Part shown: piece by piece, positions 10,830 to 19,938 of the stretch | Layout: the number at the start of each line of letters is the position of its first letter | Position numbering within the stretch: the stretch's first letter is position 1 | NCBI GenBank assembly: GCA_009809945.1 | Contig: WTPW01000160.1 | Span: forward strand, 52,227 to 116,226 | Length of the DNA: 64,000 nt | From: Gigaspora margarita | Taxonomy: Eukaryota; Glomeromycota; Glomeromycetes; Diversisporales; Gigasporaceae | Direction of reading: 5' to 3' | Translations under genes and position numbers: made by a program | The notes under the pieces: generated by a model | The model's database searches: none | What the model was told of the DNA's origin: nothing | What the model saw: the letters and a program-made list of their open reading frames with translations, nothing else

Positions 10830-11009
10830 AGGACTCCAAATATATATAGATAGATCAGATTAACTATAAAATTACTAAAAAAAAAGAAAAATCTGCAAAA
10901 AATCTCAAAGATAAGTAAAACAATTACTAAAAATAGAAAAAATCTGTATAAAAAACCCCCTAAACTAAGCAAACTAATATCTAATCTATCTATATAATTT
11001 CAGGGTCCT
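10830..11009. mobile_element. 180-bp hAT-like MITE (family M5), copy 1
   Basis: Termini AGGACTCCAAATATATATAG and the inverted AGGACCCTGAAATTATATAG, flanked by GCTCTAAT (10822-10829) and GCTTTAAT (11010-11017), a 7/8 match. The interior has two copies of an aaaaatctgcaaaaaa / aaaatctgtataaaaa block. The second copy, at 56512-56691, has exactly the same length. Confidence 0.85.
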
Positions 11010-11048
11010 GCTTTAATTTAAATATAGAAGTAATAAATTAATTATTAA

Positions 11049-11587
11049 GTACTAGTCCGCATGTGAGCGACAGTAATTTTATAGTAAAATTTGGTAAAAA
11101 TTTAATATAAATTTTTATATTAATATGAAATCTGTAGCTGCTACAAAGTAAAGTTATTTTTTACTAAATTAACAATATATGTTCACTAATTAAAAGTTGT
11201 AGAGTCATCAAAATGCATCTAACGGTGGTTAGATTATCCAAATCAGCCCAGTGAATAGCAAGATATCATTGAAAAACAATTGGTCACTATATAAAATTCT
11301 ATGTAAACAACTATTGGTTACATAGAGATTTTATATAGTTAGCCAATCATTTTTCAATGATATCTTGTATCTACTAGGCTGATTTGGATAATCTAACTAC
11401 TATTAGTGTGTCTCAATGAGCTCTACAATTTTAATTAGTGAACATGTATTGTTAACTTAGTAAAAAAATAACTTTACTTTGTAGCAGCTGCAGATTTCAT
11501 ATTAATAAAAAAATTTATATTAAATTTTTACTAATTTTTACTATGATGCTACTATGATGCTACTGTTACTCACTCGCAGACTAGTAC
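11049..11587. mobile_element. Foldback element with TTAA target site
   Basis: Ends are GTACTAGTCCGCATGTGAGC and the inverted GTACTAGTCTGCGAGTGAGT, each flanked by TTAA (11045-11048, 11588-11591), the target of piggyBac-like and Kolobok elements. The two arms are complementary over nearly the whole length around a centre at about 11310 (ctatgtaaacaactattggt). Related half-palindromes are at 14400-14530 and 38400-38600, and the large element at 42602-45889 shares its arms. No coding sequence. Confidence 0.8.
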
Positions 11588-11919
11588 TTAATAAAATTTC
11601 TTGCTTTGTAAAGAATTTTTAGATTTTTAAAAATCTGTTTTTTCTATTGTAATAGAAATTGGATTAGAGTTAGAACCTCAAAAATTTTTTCAATCCAGAT
11701 ATAAGTAGAATTAAAAAAGATGAATCCGGATTAATTCTATTTAAATCCGGATATAAATATATCCAGATTAATAACATTTATCCGGATTGATAAATATATC
11801 CAGATTGCATATAATATCCAGATATAATATATAATCCGGATTATATATTATATCCGGATTATATATTATATCCGGATTATATTTTATATCCAGATTATAT
11901 TATATCTGAATATATTTTG

Positions 11920-12710
11920 TGTTGATGCCATGACCGAAGTCATGGGCATCCTTTTGTCATGAGACCATGACCCAGGCCCATGATGCAGGATGATCAATGG
12001 TAAGTTTTAAGAATTTGATGACAGGGATGATGTATTTAAGAGTGAGATATGCATAATGTATTGTTTAAAGAATAACAGATGGTTGAGTAAGTATGAGGTC
12101 ATAGGGAGTTGTTATTTAAGAGAGGTAAAGATGGAAATTGTTCTACCTCTTTTGTCTTTGCTGTTAGCTCGACGTTAGTCTAGCTTTATCGATAGTACCC
12201 GCCCACCCACTACTAGGTTTATTTAGTTCACTTGCTTAAATGGTTGGGTGGTTAGCGGTGTTGAGAAAGTTACTTAGGGTTTGTGAGAAATCGACAACCG
12301 TACAGACCAGGAATTTATGTTGATGCCGTGAACAAAATCACAAGCATCCTTTTGTTATGAGACTATGACCCAGGCCATGATGCAGGGTGATCGATGGGTA
12401 AGTTTTAAGCATTTGATGTCAGGGGTGATGTTTTTAAGAGTGAGGTATATAATATATTGTTTAAGGAATAACGGATAGTTGAATAAGTATGAAATCATAT
12501 GGAGTTGTTATTTAAGAGAGGTAAAGATAGAAATTGTTCTACCTCTTTTGCTTTTGCTGTTAGCTCGACGTTAGTCTAGCTTTATCGATAGTACCCGCTC
12601 ACCCACTACTAGGCTTATTTGGTTCACTTGCATAAATAGTTGGGTAGTTAGCAGTGTTGGGAAATTACTTAAGGTTTGTGAAATCGACAACTGTACAGAT
12701 CAGGAATTTT
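11920..12710. mobile_element. Two tandem ~0.4-kb units, possibly LTR-derived
   Basis: Units at 11920-12317 and 12318-12710 both begin TGTTGATGCC and end ...gtacaga.caggaattt; they share tatttaagagaggtaaag, gctgttagctcgacgttagt and tagtacccgc.cacccacta. The TG start, a TATA-like tatttaag, and a CA near the end are compatible with two adjacent LTRs lacking an internal region, but no 5-bp TSD, primer site or coding sequence was found. It is absent from copy 2 of the host repeat. An old tandem duplication of another element is an alternative. Confidence 0.45.
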
Positions 12711-12833
12711 AGAAATTTAAGGAAATAACCAAACTGATGCTCTATGAACATCTGTGGATCACATGACTAGCAAAGCAAAATCCCATATATGTATTTCATT
12801 ATTATGTTGAAAATTGGTCAAGTGACAAATTCA
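12711..12833. other. Tail of the insertion after the tandem units
   Basis: About 120 bases (gaaataaccaaactgatgct to tggtcaagtgacaaa) occur neither in the host repeat's second copy nor in the tandem units. It is probably part of the same insertion. Confidence 0.35.
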
Positions 12834-12913
12834 AAAAACTGAATTCAGATTTAGTTAAAATTCAGATTCATCCAGATATAAATATAAATCCAGATTCATG
12901 TACTACCTCTAGG

Positions 12914-13193
12914 CAGTATTGTCACGGGACAGCCTTGAACAATGACTTGGACAATTTTGGACAATTTTGAACAATTAAATAAAGTAAAATTACTTAAAAT
13001 TTTATTAAGATAACCTATTTTAATTTTAACTGGAATGTGTTTAGCACCTAAAAAAATATATAGTTATATATTTTTTAGATAGATTTATTTATTATTAACG
13101 CCTGGACAAGCTTTGGACAATCTTGGACATTTGGACAATTTTGGATGTAGACAAGCCAAAAAAGGCTGTGGACAGCCAAAACGTACAACACTG
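12914..13193. mobile_element. 280-bp hAT-like MITE (family M6), copy 1
   Basis: Termini CAGTATTGTCACGGGACAGC and the inverted CAGTGTTGTACGTTTTGGCT with a perfect 8-bp TSD CCTCTAGG (12906-12913, 13194-13201). Subterminal regions carry repeated ttggacaatttt words, likely transposase sites. It inserted at the edge of the CCGGAT repeat. A second copy of identical length, in the opposite orientation, is at 60426-60705. Confidence 0.93.
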
Positions 13194-13201
13194 CCTCTAG
13201 G

Positions 13202-13326
13202 CACATGCACGTTTTAAAATAACGCGCAGGGGCCCAAAATAAAGCACAGAGAGCATTATTACACGTACATACCTCTACTACATATACATAATTTACTAAT
13301 TATACATTACTTATTTGCTACTGTAT
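13202..13326. other. Short spacer, nothing recognised
   Basis: Somewhat higher G+C at 13205-13270 (cacgttttaaaataacgcgc, aggggcccaaaataaagcac). No frame, repeat or RNA gene identified. Confidence 0.3.
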
Positions 13327-13630
13327 ATACTCTATTTGGATATGGTATATAATTCGGATTATATATTATATCCAGATTGCATATTATATCCGGATATAAT
13401 ATATAATCCAGATATAATGTATAATCCAGATATAATATATAATCTGGATTATATATTATATCCGGATTATATATTATATCCGGATTATATATTATATCCG
13501 GATTATATATTATATCCGGATTATATTATATCCAAATATATTTTGTTCAAAAAATTGAATCCAGATTTAGTTAAAATTCGGATTCATCCAGATATAAATA
13601 TAAATCCGGATTCATGCACTACCTCTAAAT
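13327..13630. repeat. CCGGAT-rich repeat, copy 2
   Basis: Six or more atccggattatatattat words with ~20-bp spacing, then aattgaatccagatttagtt and ccggattcatgcactacctc. It is the uninterrupted counterpart of 11690-12905. The 111-residue open frame over it is a translation of the short period and is rejected as a gene. Confidence 0.75.
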
Positions 13631-14265
13631 TGGATACTAAGTTTTTGTAAAATTTTTTTAATTAATATATTTTAAATAAATTCAATTCTTTTTATTTGTA
13701 CAAGTTCATTAAATTTTTATTTCTTTATTTAATTTTTTTCACTATTAATACTTTGAAAAGTATTATTATTAGAATCTAAAAAATTGTTTTTTCTTATATA
13801 TACTCTAAATTTACAAAATTCAAATACAAAATCTGATTAAGTATGTTTTTTATAAAAATTATTTTCATGATATTCTATTAAATTAAAAAAATTATTATAT
13901 AATTTTATAAATTTATATGATTATAAACTGCAATTTTCCAATAATATTGTAAAGAAATAGGAGAAATTAAAGATTTAAGAGCTTTATTATTTTCTTAAGT
14001 ACTATATTATGACCTTGATATTGATTCAAAAATTCTAATTAAGAAATTACTATTTTTTCTTGAATTAGATTATAAATTTCAGGCTTTAATTTTAGTATTT
14101 GTTTTTATTAATTACTTTAATTAATTGATAAATTGAATGTCTTTGAGCTAACCAAATAGGTAAAAATACTCTTCTAGTTGCTATTCTTAATAAAGATCTA
14201 ATTGTACAAACTCTAGTATAAAAATTAATAATTATTACAAATAATAAAATATTTATATTTTAATT
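13631..14265. other. AT-rich DNA without recognisable features
   Basis: No long frame, no inverted repeat of note. On the minus strand 14190-14110 is slightly less biased (gaatagcaactagaagagta, ttacctatttggttagctca) and could be an old coding fragment, but stops are frequent in every frame. Confidence 0.3.
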
Positions 14266-14822
14266 TAATTGATGATCTGCTACAAATCAGTAGTGTGATC
14301 ATAGTAAAATGAGATACAGATCCTTACTATATTTTGATATATAAATTCTAAAATGTAGAAATAAAGCTGCTGTTTCAAGGAAAAGTTTTTTACTAAGTTA
14401 ATAAGTCATGTTTACTAAATGAAAATTGTAAAGCTTATTGAGATGAGTTTAACAGTAATTAGATTATTTAAATTGGTCCAATAGGTGCCAAAATACCTTT
14501 AAAAACCAATTGGCTGACTATATATAAAAAAAGAACCCAGGCATCTCTTATATAGATCATATTTTTTTTAGCAAATTAGTTAAAATTTAAACCAAGGTCC
14601 AAATTTAAAATTTGGCAAATTAGTATTAATTTAAATAATTGTCACATTTTAAATTTTGGCAAATATTTAAAATTTCATATTGTTATATTTAATATTTTGT
14701 CAATTTATCCTTTTTTTAGGAGAATTACTTAATATTAGAAAAGTAAAAACATTAATAATAGGTGCTGTCTATTATAATCTGCGATAATCTCTAAAATTAT
14801 AATTTCAATACTTACTTGCTAT
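14266..14822. repeat. Half copies of foldback families
   Basis: 14290-14530 resembles one arm of the foldbacks at 11049 and 42602 (gatcatagtaaaatgagata, taataagtcatgtttactaa, ccaattggctgactatata). 14531-14600 matches one end of MITE family M2 (catctcttatatagatcata). Both appear truncated. The remainder to 14822 is featureless and A+T-rich. Confidence 0.5.
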
Positions 14823-15078
14823 TAGGGTTCCTCAAAGTCGAATCGAATCGAATATTAGGCATATTTGAATTTGATCGAATCAAATAAGCTCTTGATTTGA
14901 ATTTGATTTGATCAAATCAAATCAAATCAAATCAAATATATTTGTAATTTTTATTAAATATTTTTGAATCGAATCGAATATTTTATCAATTTGAATTTGA
15001 TTTGATTTGAAATTTTTGTATTTGAATTTGATTTGAGATCGAATATTTGTTCGAATCAAATCGAATCGAATCGAACTA
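14823..15078. mobile_element. 256-bp hAT-like MITE with TCGAA repeats (family M7)
   Basis: Starts TAGGGTTCCTCAAAGTCGAA and ends (inverted) TAGTTCGATTCGATTCGATT, flanked by CTTGCTAT (14815-14822) and CTTGCTGT (15079-15086), a 7/8 TSD. The interior is almost entirely gaatcgaat and gatttgaattt words in both orientations, so it could fold extensively. The TAGGG start and 8-bp TSD fit a hAT derivative. The overlapping 63-residue minus-strand frame is a product of the repeat. Confidence 0.75.
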
Positions 15079-15191
15079 CTTGCTGTTAAGAATATGAAAA
15101 AATCAATAAACAAAATAAAATGAAAATAAATAAATAAAGTAAAAAATATTTTTTTATTTACTTTTTTTTTATTTACTTTTATCCACGTACG

Positions 15192-18161
15192 TAGTGTTTG
15201 GGCCCAGGTTATATTAATCCGGGTTGACCCAGATCAATATGGGTAACCCGGGTCTTAAATTATTACCTGGGTAAAATCAGATACAACCGTTTTGACCTGG
15301 ATTACTAGAATCTGGGCCAATTCAGATTAATTCAGGTGATCAGGTTTCGAAAAGTAATATCAGATATGCTGTACACCATCTCAAACCCGATTAAGAAATT
15401 TAGCTCACTTTTTGAAAGAATTTAATACTTTTTTTTTCTTGAATGCAAATTCATTATAATTTTTTTTTTCACTATAAAATGAACGGAAGTGATATTTGTG
15501 ATAACTTTTTTGAAGAAACTTCACACGAGACAAGTGATAATGTATTATCGGTTAGTTCTAACAGTAGTGCTACTTCTACAACTTTTTCTGATCAATCTCA
15601 CATTACAAAAAAAAATGAATTAAACCATCCGAAGTTCAGGTGGCAGTATACAAAGTCTAGTTGAGTGTGGAAGTACTTTACTTTGAGCAAAGATAAAGAA
15701 TACTGTATATGTACAGTTGAAATAACAAAGTTGAGTAATAAGCAAGTTAAATGTGGCCATAAGCTTATTTATAATGACGGTACAGGAAATATGAGCAGTC
15801 ACCTTCAAATTAAACATAACCTACACAAAAAAACAAAATAAAGTAAGATTCTATTAACAAAGTTATAATATTTANTACAATTAAATAATACTTATTTTTG
15901 TTATTGTATAGATGCAAGACTATACTATTCAGCAAATACTATCAGAGTCAATTGAACATGCAAAAACTAAATTACATAAAGAACCATGAAATCAGGAAAT
16001 TCAGCAAGCAATTACTGAATGGATTATTGTTGACAGTTTACCAATCTATGTAATTGAAGGAAAGGGATATAAAAAAATGATGAGAATCATCGATCCCACT
16101 TTTAAAATTTCCTGCAATAAAAAAATAAAAGAAGAAATTTTTATTGGTTATAATAATTCAACTGAAAGTCTAAAAACATTACTAAATAGTATGTGTGAAT
16201 TAGCATCATTTACGACTGATTTATGGACCTCGCGAAGCAAGCATGAATATATAGAATTAACGGTTCATTGGTTATCAAGTGATTTTAAGGTGTATGATTG
16301 CCTTCTTTGTATGGAACGTATGCCTTATTCTCATTCCGCTGAAAACATTGTTGCTTTTTTAAAAGAAAAAATAATGGAATTTCGCTTCAATGGAAAAATC
16401 ACTTGTATCACAACAGATAATGGTAGTAACATGGTAAAGGCAATCCATTTGTGGGATGGAGTTGTGTGACTGCCTTGTAGCACATACTTTGCAACTTTCA
16501 ATTGGTCGTACTTTTAAAAAAATTATTCACATATTAGAAGAATAAAAAAACTAGTCCAGTTTTTCACTGATTCTCCTAAACAAAGCGAACGTTTAGATGA
16601 AGCCCAACAAGAATATCAACAACGCTTATCTGCAACTTCTGTAATTCAGAATAGTGTCAATTTAACTAATGAATTAAATAATTCTGATAGTGATTCAGAT
16701 GATTTGTTATCAAATAATATGGATTCCAGACATTCTATTTTGCAAAACATTGTAGATACAGAAACACGCTGGAATTCCAAATTTTATTCTTGGAGACGGT
16801 TAATAAAATTGCGCAAAGCAATTAAATGGTTGGCTGCAACATTACCCTTGTCTGATAATCGAGATGATCGAATTGATGGTCAAAAATTAAACAAACAGCT
16901 TCTTTTATCCAATAAATAGGATTTATTAAACCAAATAGTAATATTACTAGAGCCATTTGATGATGCCACTGCTTATTTTAGTGGGTCACAATATGCCACT
17001 TTATCAGTTATTTATCTACTAATTCAAGTTCTTAAATATTCGTTTATTGATTTCGAAGTAATTAGTGATGACGATGAAGATAATGACGTCGATAATAATA
17101 ATGAAGGTATTGTTAAAATATTTAATAGCTTGTAATTATCCTGTATAAAAGCAAATTTATAAATAATATATTTATTATTTTCTAAATAGAAATGCCCAAC
17201 TTTTGTCATGAAAAATCATCCGATAATGATAGTGACAAAGATTCAGATACAGAATCGTCAGTCAATAGAGAACATTTACTTAATACTTAAGTTATTAAGA
17301 TAATGCGACGTACAATCTATAATTCTTTGTTTGAGTATTGGAATAAACCAATAATGATTGGTTTGCTTGCTTTGCTTTTGGATCCCCGATTAAAGACACT
17401 TTCTACTTGGGATGATGAAACTCAAAAAAGAGCAAAAAGTGAATTAGCACGTCAATTTCAAGAGCTAATTGCTTCAGATTTGGAAAAAGCAAAGCCAACA
17501 TCTAATTCATCAAATATTCCAAATAATAATTTACGCCATAGTCATTTTCACTCATCAATATTTGGGGCATCTGCTACATTTAACACCACTTCTAATCCTT
17601 TATCTGAATTAGAATGCTATTTGGATCCGGTACAATCTCCTATTGCTGAAGATACTATGAACCCATTCGAGTAGTGGGCAAGTTGGAAAAAACGATTTCC
17701 TAATGTAGCAAAATTAGCTCAAAAATACTTATCTATTCCTGTATTTTCTGTGCCCAGTGAAAGGTTATTTTCAGATGCAGGCAATCACGTTACAGCTAAG
17801 CGCAATAAATTAGATCCCAAGTTGGTTGGTAAATTGATGTTTATGAAACGAAATTCTGATACAATTTCAATTTTCAATCAAAAATAATATTGAAATAATG
17901 TTAGTTAGCATATATGCAATATAATAAATTTTTTAGTAATGCTAATAAAAATTTAACTATTGCGTACCTATGATTTATTAAAAAGTTTAATTTTTATAAA
18001 TTATTAAATGCGTTATATTTTATAGCATCTAGGTAACCCGATTTTAAGGTTATACAGATAATCTGGATGATATAAATATATAACCTGTTTTCACCCAGAT
18101 AACTCGATTTCAAGTTATACGGATAACCCAGATGAAATATTGTAACTGGGTCCAAACATTA
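15192..18161 (+). mobile_element. hAT-2: 3-kb hAT DNA transposon with decayed transposase
   Basis: Ends TAGTGTTTGGGCCCAG and the inverted TAATGTTTGGACCCAG, flanked by CACGTACG (15184-15191) and CACATACG (18162-18169), a 7/8 match to an 8-bp TSD. Subterminal zones are rich in cccgggt, acccagat and gggtaaccc words. The single interior gene is a BED/hAT transposase on the + strand (15478-17887). The mismatch in the TSD and the many lesions indicate an old insertion. It is a different lineage from hAT-1: ends, spacing and protein differ. Confidence 0.9.
15478..17887 (+). pseudogene. hAT-2 transposase (BED finger to dimerisation domain), inactivated
   Basis: ATG at 15478 (MNGSDICDNFFEE) leads to FRWQYTKSS, a stop (15662-15664), then VWKYFT and C-V-E...VKCGHKLIYN...GNMSSHLQIKHNLH, a BED finger. 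After an intron (about 15843-15911) come IIVDSLPIYVIEGKGYKKM, FTTDLWTSRSKHEY with the first catalytic Asp, ITTDNGSNMVKAI with the second, and CDCLVAHTLQLSIGRTF. Then TETRWNSKFYSWRRL, LLEPFDDATAYF, an intron (about 17107-17190), LLDPRLKTL and LSELECYLDPV...[19 protein letters not shown]. Stops at 15987, 16917 and 17672 fall where hAT proteins have Trp; frame changes lie near 16460 and 16540. About 700 residues overall, a normal hAT length. Confidence 0.88.
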
Positions 18162-18224
18162 CACATACGTATACTACATTTATCAGGGTTTTTTATTTTT
18201 TATTTTATTTTTATGTTTTTTTTT
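18162..18224. other. T-rich spacer
   Basis: Low-complexity T/A sequence between hAT-2 and the next foldback element. Confidence 0.5.
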
Positions 18225-19122
18225 GGTATTGCTATTCGCATCATGGTTTTTGTATAACATTAGATTATTAATCAACTTTTTCTATTTGCACCATTGTATA
18301 GTCATAAATATTTGAAAAAATCTTATCTTGCACTCCTACATGTTGTTAATCTACAAAAAAAGGCAAGTTTTTATTGGAGCAATATTAAAATGGTCTAAAA
18401 TTATATGAAAATTGTGAAAATCTTATTTTGCACTATCTACAAAAAGGTGAGTTTTATTAGTGCAATATGAACATAGCTCAAGGTTATACAAAATTGCAAA
18501 ATTCTGGCCCCCATTATGTTAAGGCCTTAAGAAATTAGGATAAGGGTTGGCTCGCATTATAAAATTAATGTTAGGGTTGACCACATTATAAAATTAGGTT
18601 AACAAGTCCCAATGTTATACAAAAATTGCAAAAATCTTATCCTGCACCTCTACATGTTGTTAATCTACAAAAAAAGGTGAGTTTTTATTGGTGCAACATT
18701 AAAAAAGCCTAAAGTTACATGAAAATTGCAAAAAATCTTTTTATATGTTGTTAATCTACAAAAAAAAGAGGATTTTTTATTGGTACAACGTATATTACCA
18801 TGGTGCAAATAGAAAAGGTTAATTAATGTCAGGGATGATGCTGAAATTAGATGATCCTGAAATTTTTATTTATTTTGATATAAAATTTTAAAATTTTTTT
18901 GAGATGTATTTTTATTTTTGTCTTATAGGGTTAGGGTAAGGTTTGGGTATAGATTTGATATTTAAAGAGTATATGTAGATTTTAGCAGGGCTTATAGTTT
19001 CAAATCAAGACCCCAAATTTTAGCATCATCCGATTTCAGCATCATCTCTGACAATTAATAATCTAATGTTATACAAAATCTGTAGTGCAGATAGCAAAAA
19101 CTATGGTACGAATAGCAATACC
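18225..19122. mobile_element. Foldback element (ends GGTATTGCTATTCG) with internal tandem repeats
   Basis: Left end GGTATTGCTATTCGCATCAT and inverted right end GGTATTGCTATTCGTACCAT; both ends also share tataacattagattattaat. It lies between runs of T, so the TSD cannot be read. The interior has four related blocks with gttgttaatctacaaaaaaa plus ggtgagtttttattggtgca (about 18340, 18430, 18660, 18750). A 225-bp MITE is inserted at 18828-19052; the opposite arm lacks it. Confidence 0.75.
18828..19052. mobile_element. 225-bp MITE with 7-bp TSD (family M8), copy 1
   Basis: Ends GTCAGGGATGATGCTGAAAT and the inverted GTCAGAGATGATGCTGAAAT; flanked by AATTAAT on both sides (18821-18827, 19053-19059). 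The left arm of the host foldback shows the site before insertion. A second copy at 63442-63719 also has a 7-bp TSD. Seven bases is not the hAT length; P-like or Dada-like elements are candidates. Confidence 0.85.
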
Positions 19123-19938
19123 TTTTTTTTATATTAATTTTTACAGTTTTTTTTATATTAATTTTATAGTTTTTTTTATTAATTTTTAATGGGTTTTTTA
19201 TTAATTTTTACATTGTTTTTTTTTTAATTTTATATTTTTTTTATATATAATTTCTTTTTATTTATTTTAAAAACTTTAATTTTTTTTTTTTTTTTTNTGA
19301 TATTTAAAGAGTATATGTAGATTTTAGCAGGGCTTATAGTTTCAAATCAAGACCCCAAATTTTAGCATCATCCGATTTCAGCATCATCTCTGACAATTAA
19401 TAATCTAATGTTATACAAAATCTGTAGTGCAGATAGCAAAAACTATGGTACGAATAGCAATACCTTTTTTTTATATTAATTTTTACAGTTTTTTTTTTAA
19501 AATATGCATGTATATACATATTCACTATTTTTTTATTTTTTAAAATTTAAAATTTTTTTTATTTGTTATGTTTTTTTTTTATTTTTAAATGTATTATTTT
19601 TTTTTATTTAAAAATTTTTTTTTATTTTGTCAAATTTTTACGTATTATTATTATTATTTTTTTTTTATCATTATTTAAATTATTACTTTTTTTAATTCCA
19701 TATTTATTTTCTAATTTTTAATCTTATTTAAATTTTTTTTTATTATTTAATTATTATTTAAATTTTTTTTTATTATTATTTTCTTTTTTTTAATTTTTTT
19801 TATTTTTTTTTTAAAATTATTTTTTTTAATGTATTTTATTTTTATTTTTTTTAAAAAATATTCTTTTTTTTTATTTAATTTTTTAAATGTTTTTTTTTTA
19901 TTATTTACTTAATTATTTATTTAAATTATTTATTTAGT
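19123..19938. repeat. T-rich low-complexity tract containing a duplicated segment
   Basis: Long runs of T broken by tatt/aatt. Positions 19298-19494 repeat 18956-19152 without visible differences, immediately after a single N at 19297 in a T-run. This is best read as an assembly duplication at a homopolymer; see findings. Otherwise no features. Confidence 0.7.

Larger units (their letters stand above)
11690..12905. repeat. CCGGAT-rich repeat, copy 1 (split by a tandem duplication)
   Basis: From 11690 to 11917 the sequence is built of atccggattatatatt words in ~20-bp periodicity, some as ccagat. It stops at tatattttgt, and the rest (caaaaaactgaattcagatt to actacctctag) follows at about 12834-12905. 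Copy 2 at 13327-13615 runs through this junction unbroken, proving the interruption. Open frames in it (YILYPD repeats) reflect the periodicity, not a protein. Confidence 0.75.

Noticed and set aside
13315-13650. 111-codon frame with YILYPD repeats
   Set aside because: It is the translation of a 20-bp CCGGAT-type repeat; period and codon frame coincide by chance.
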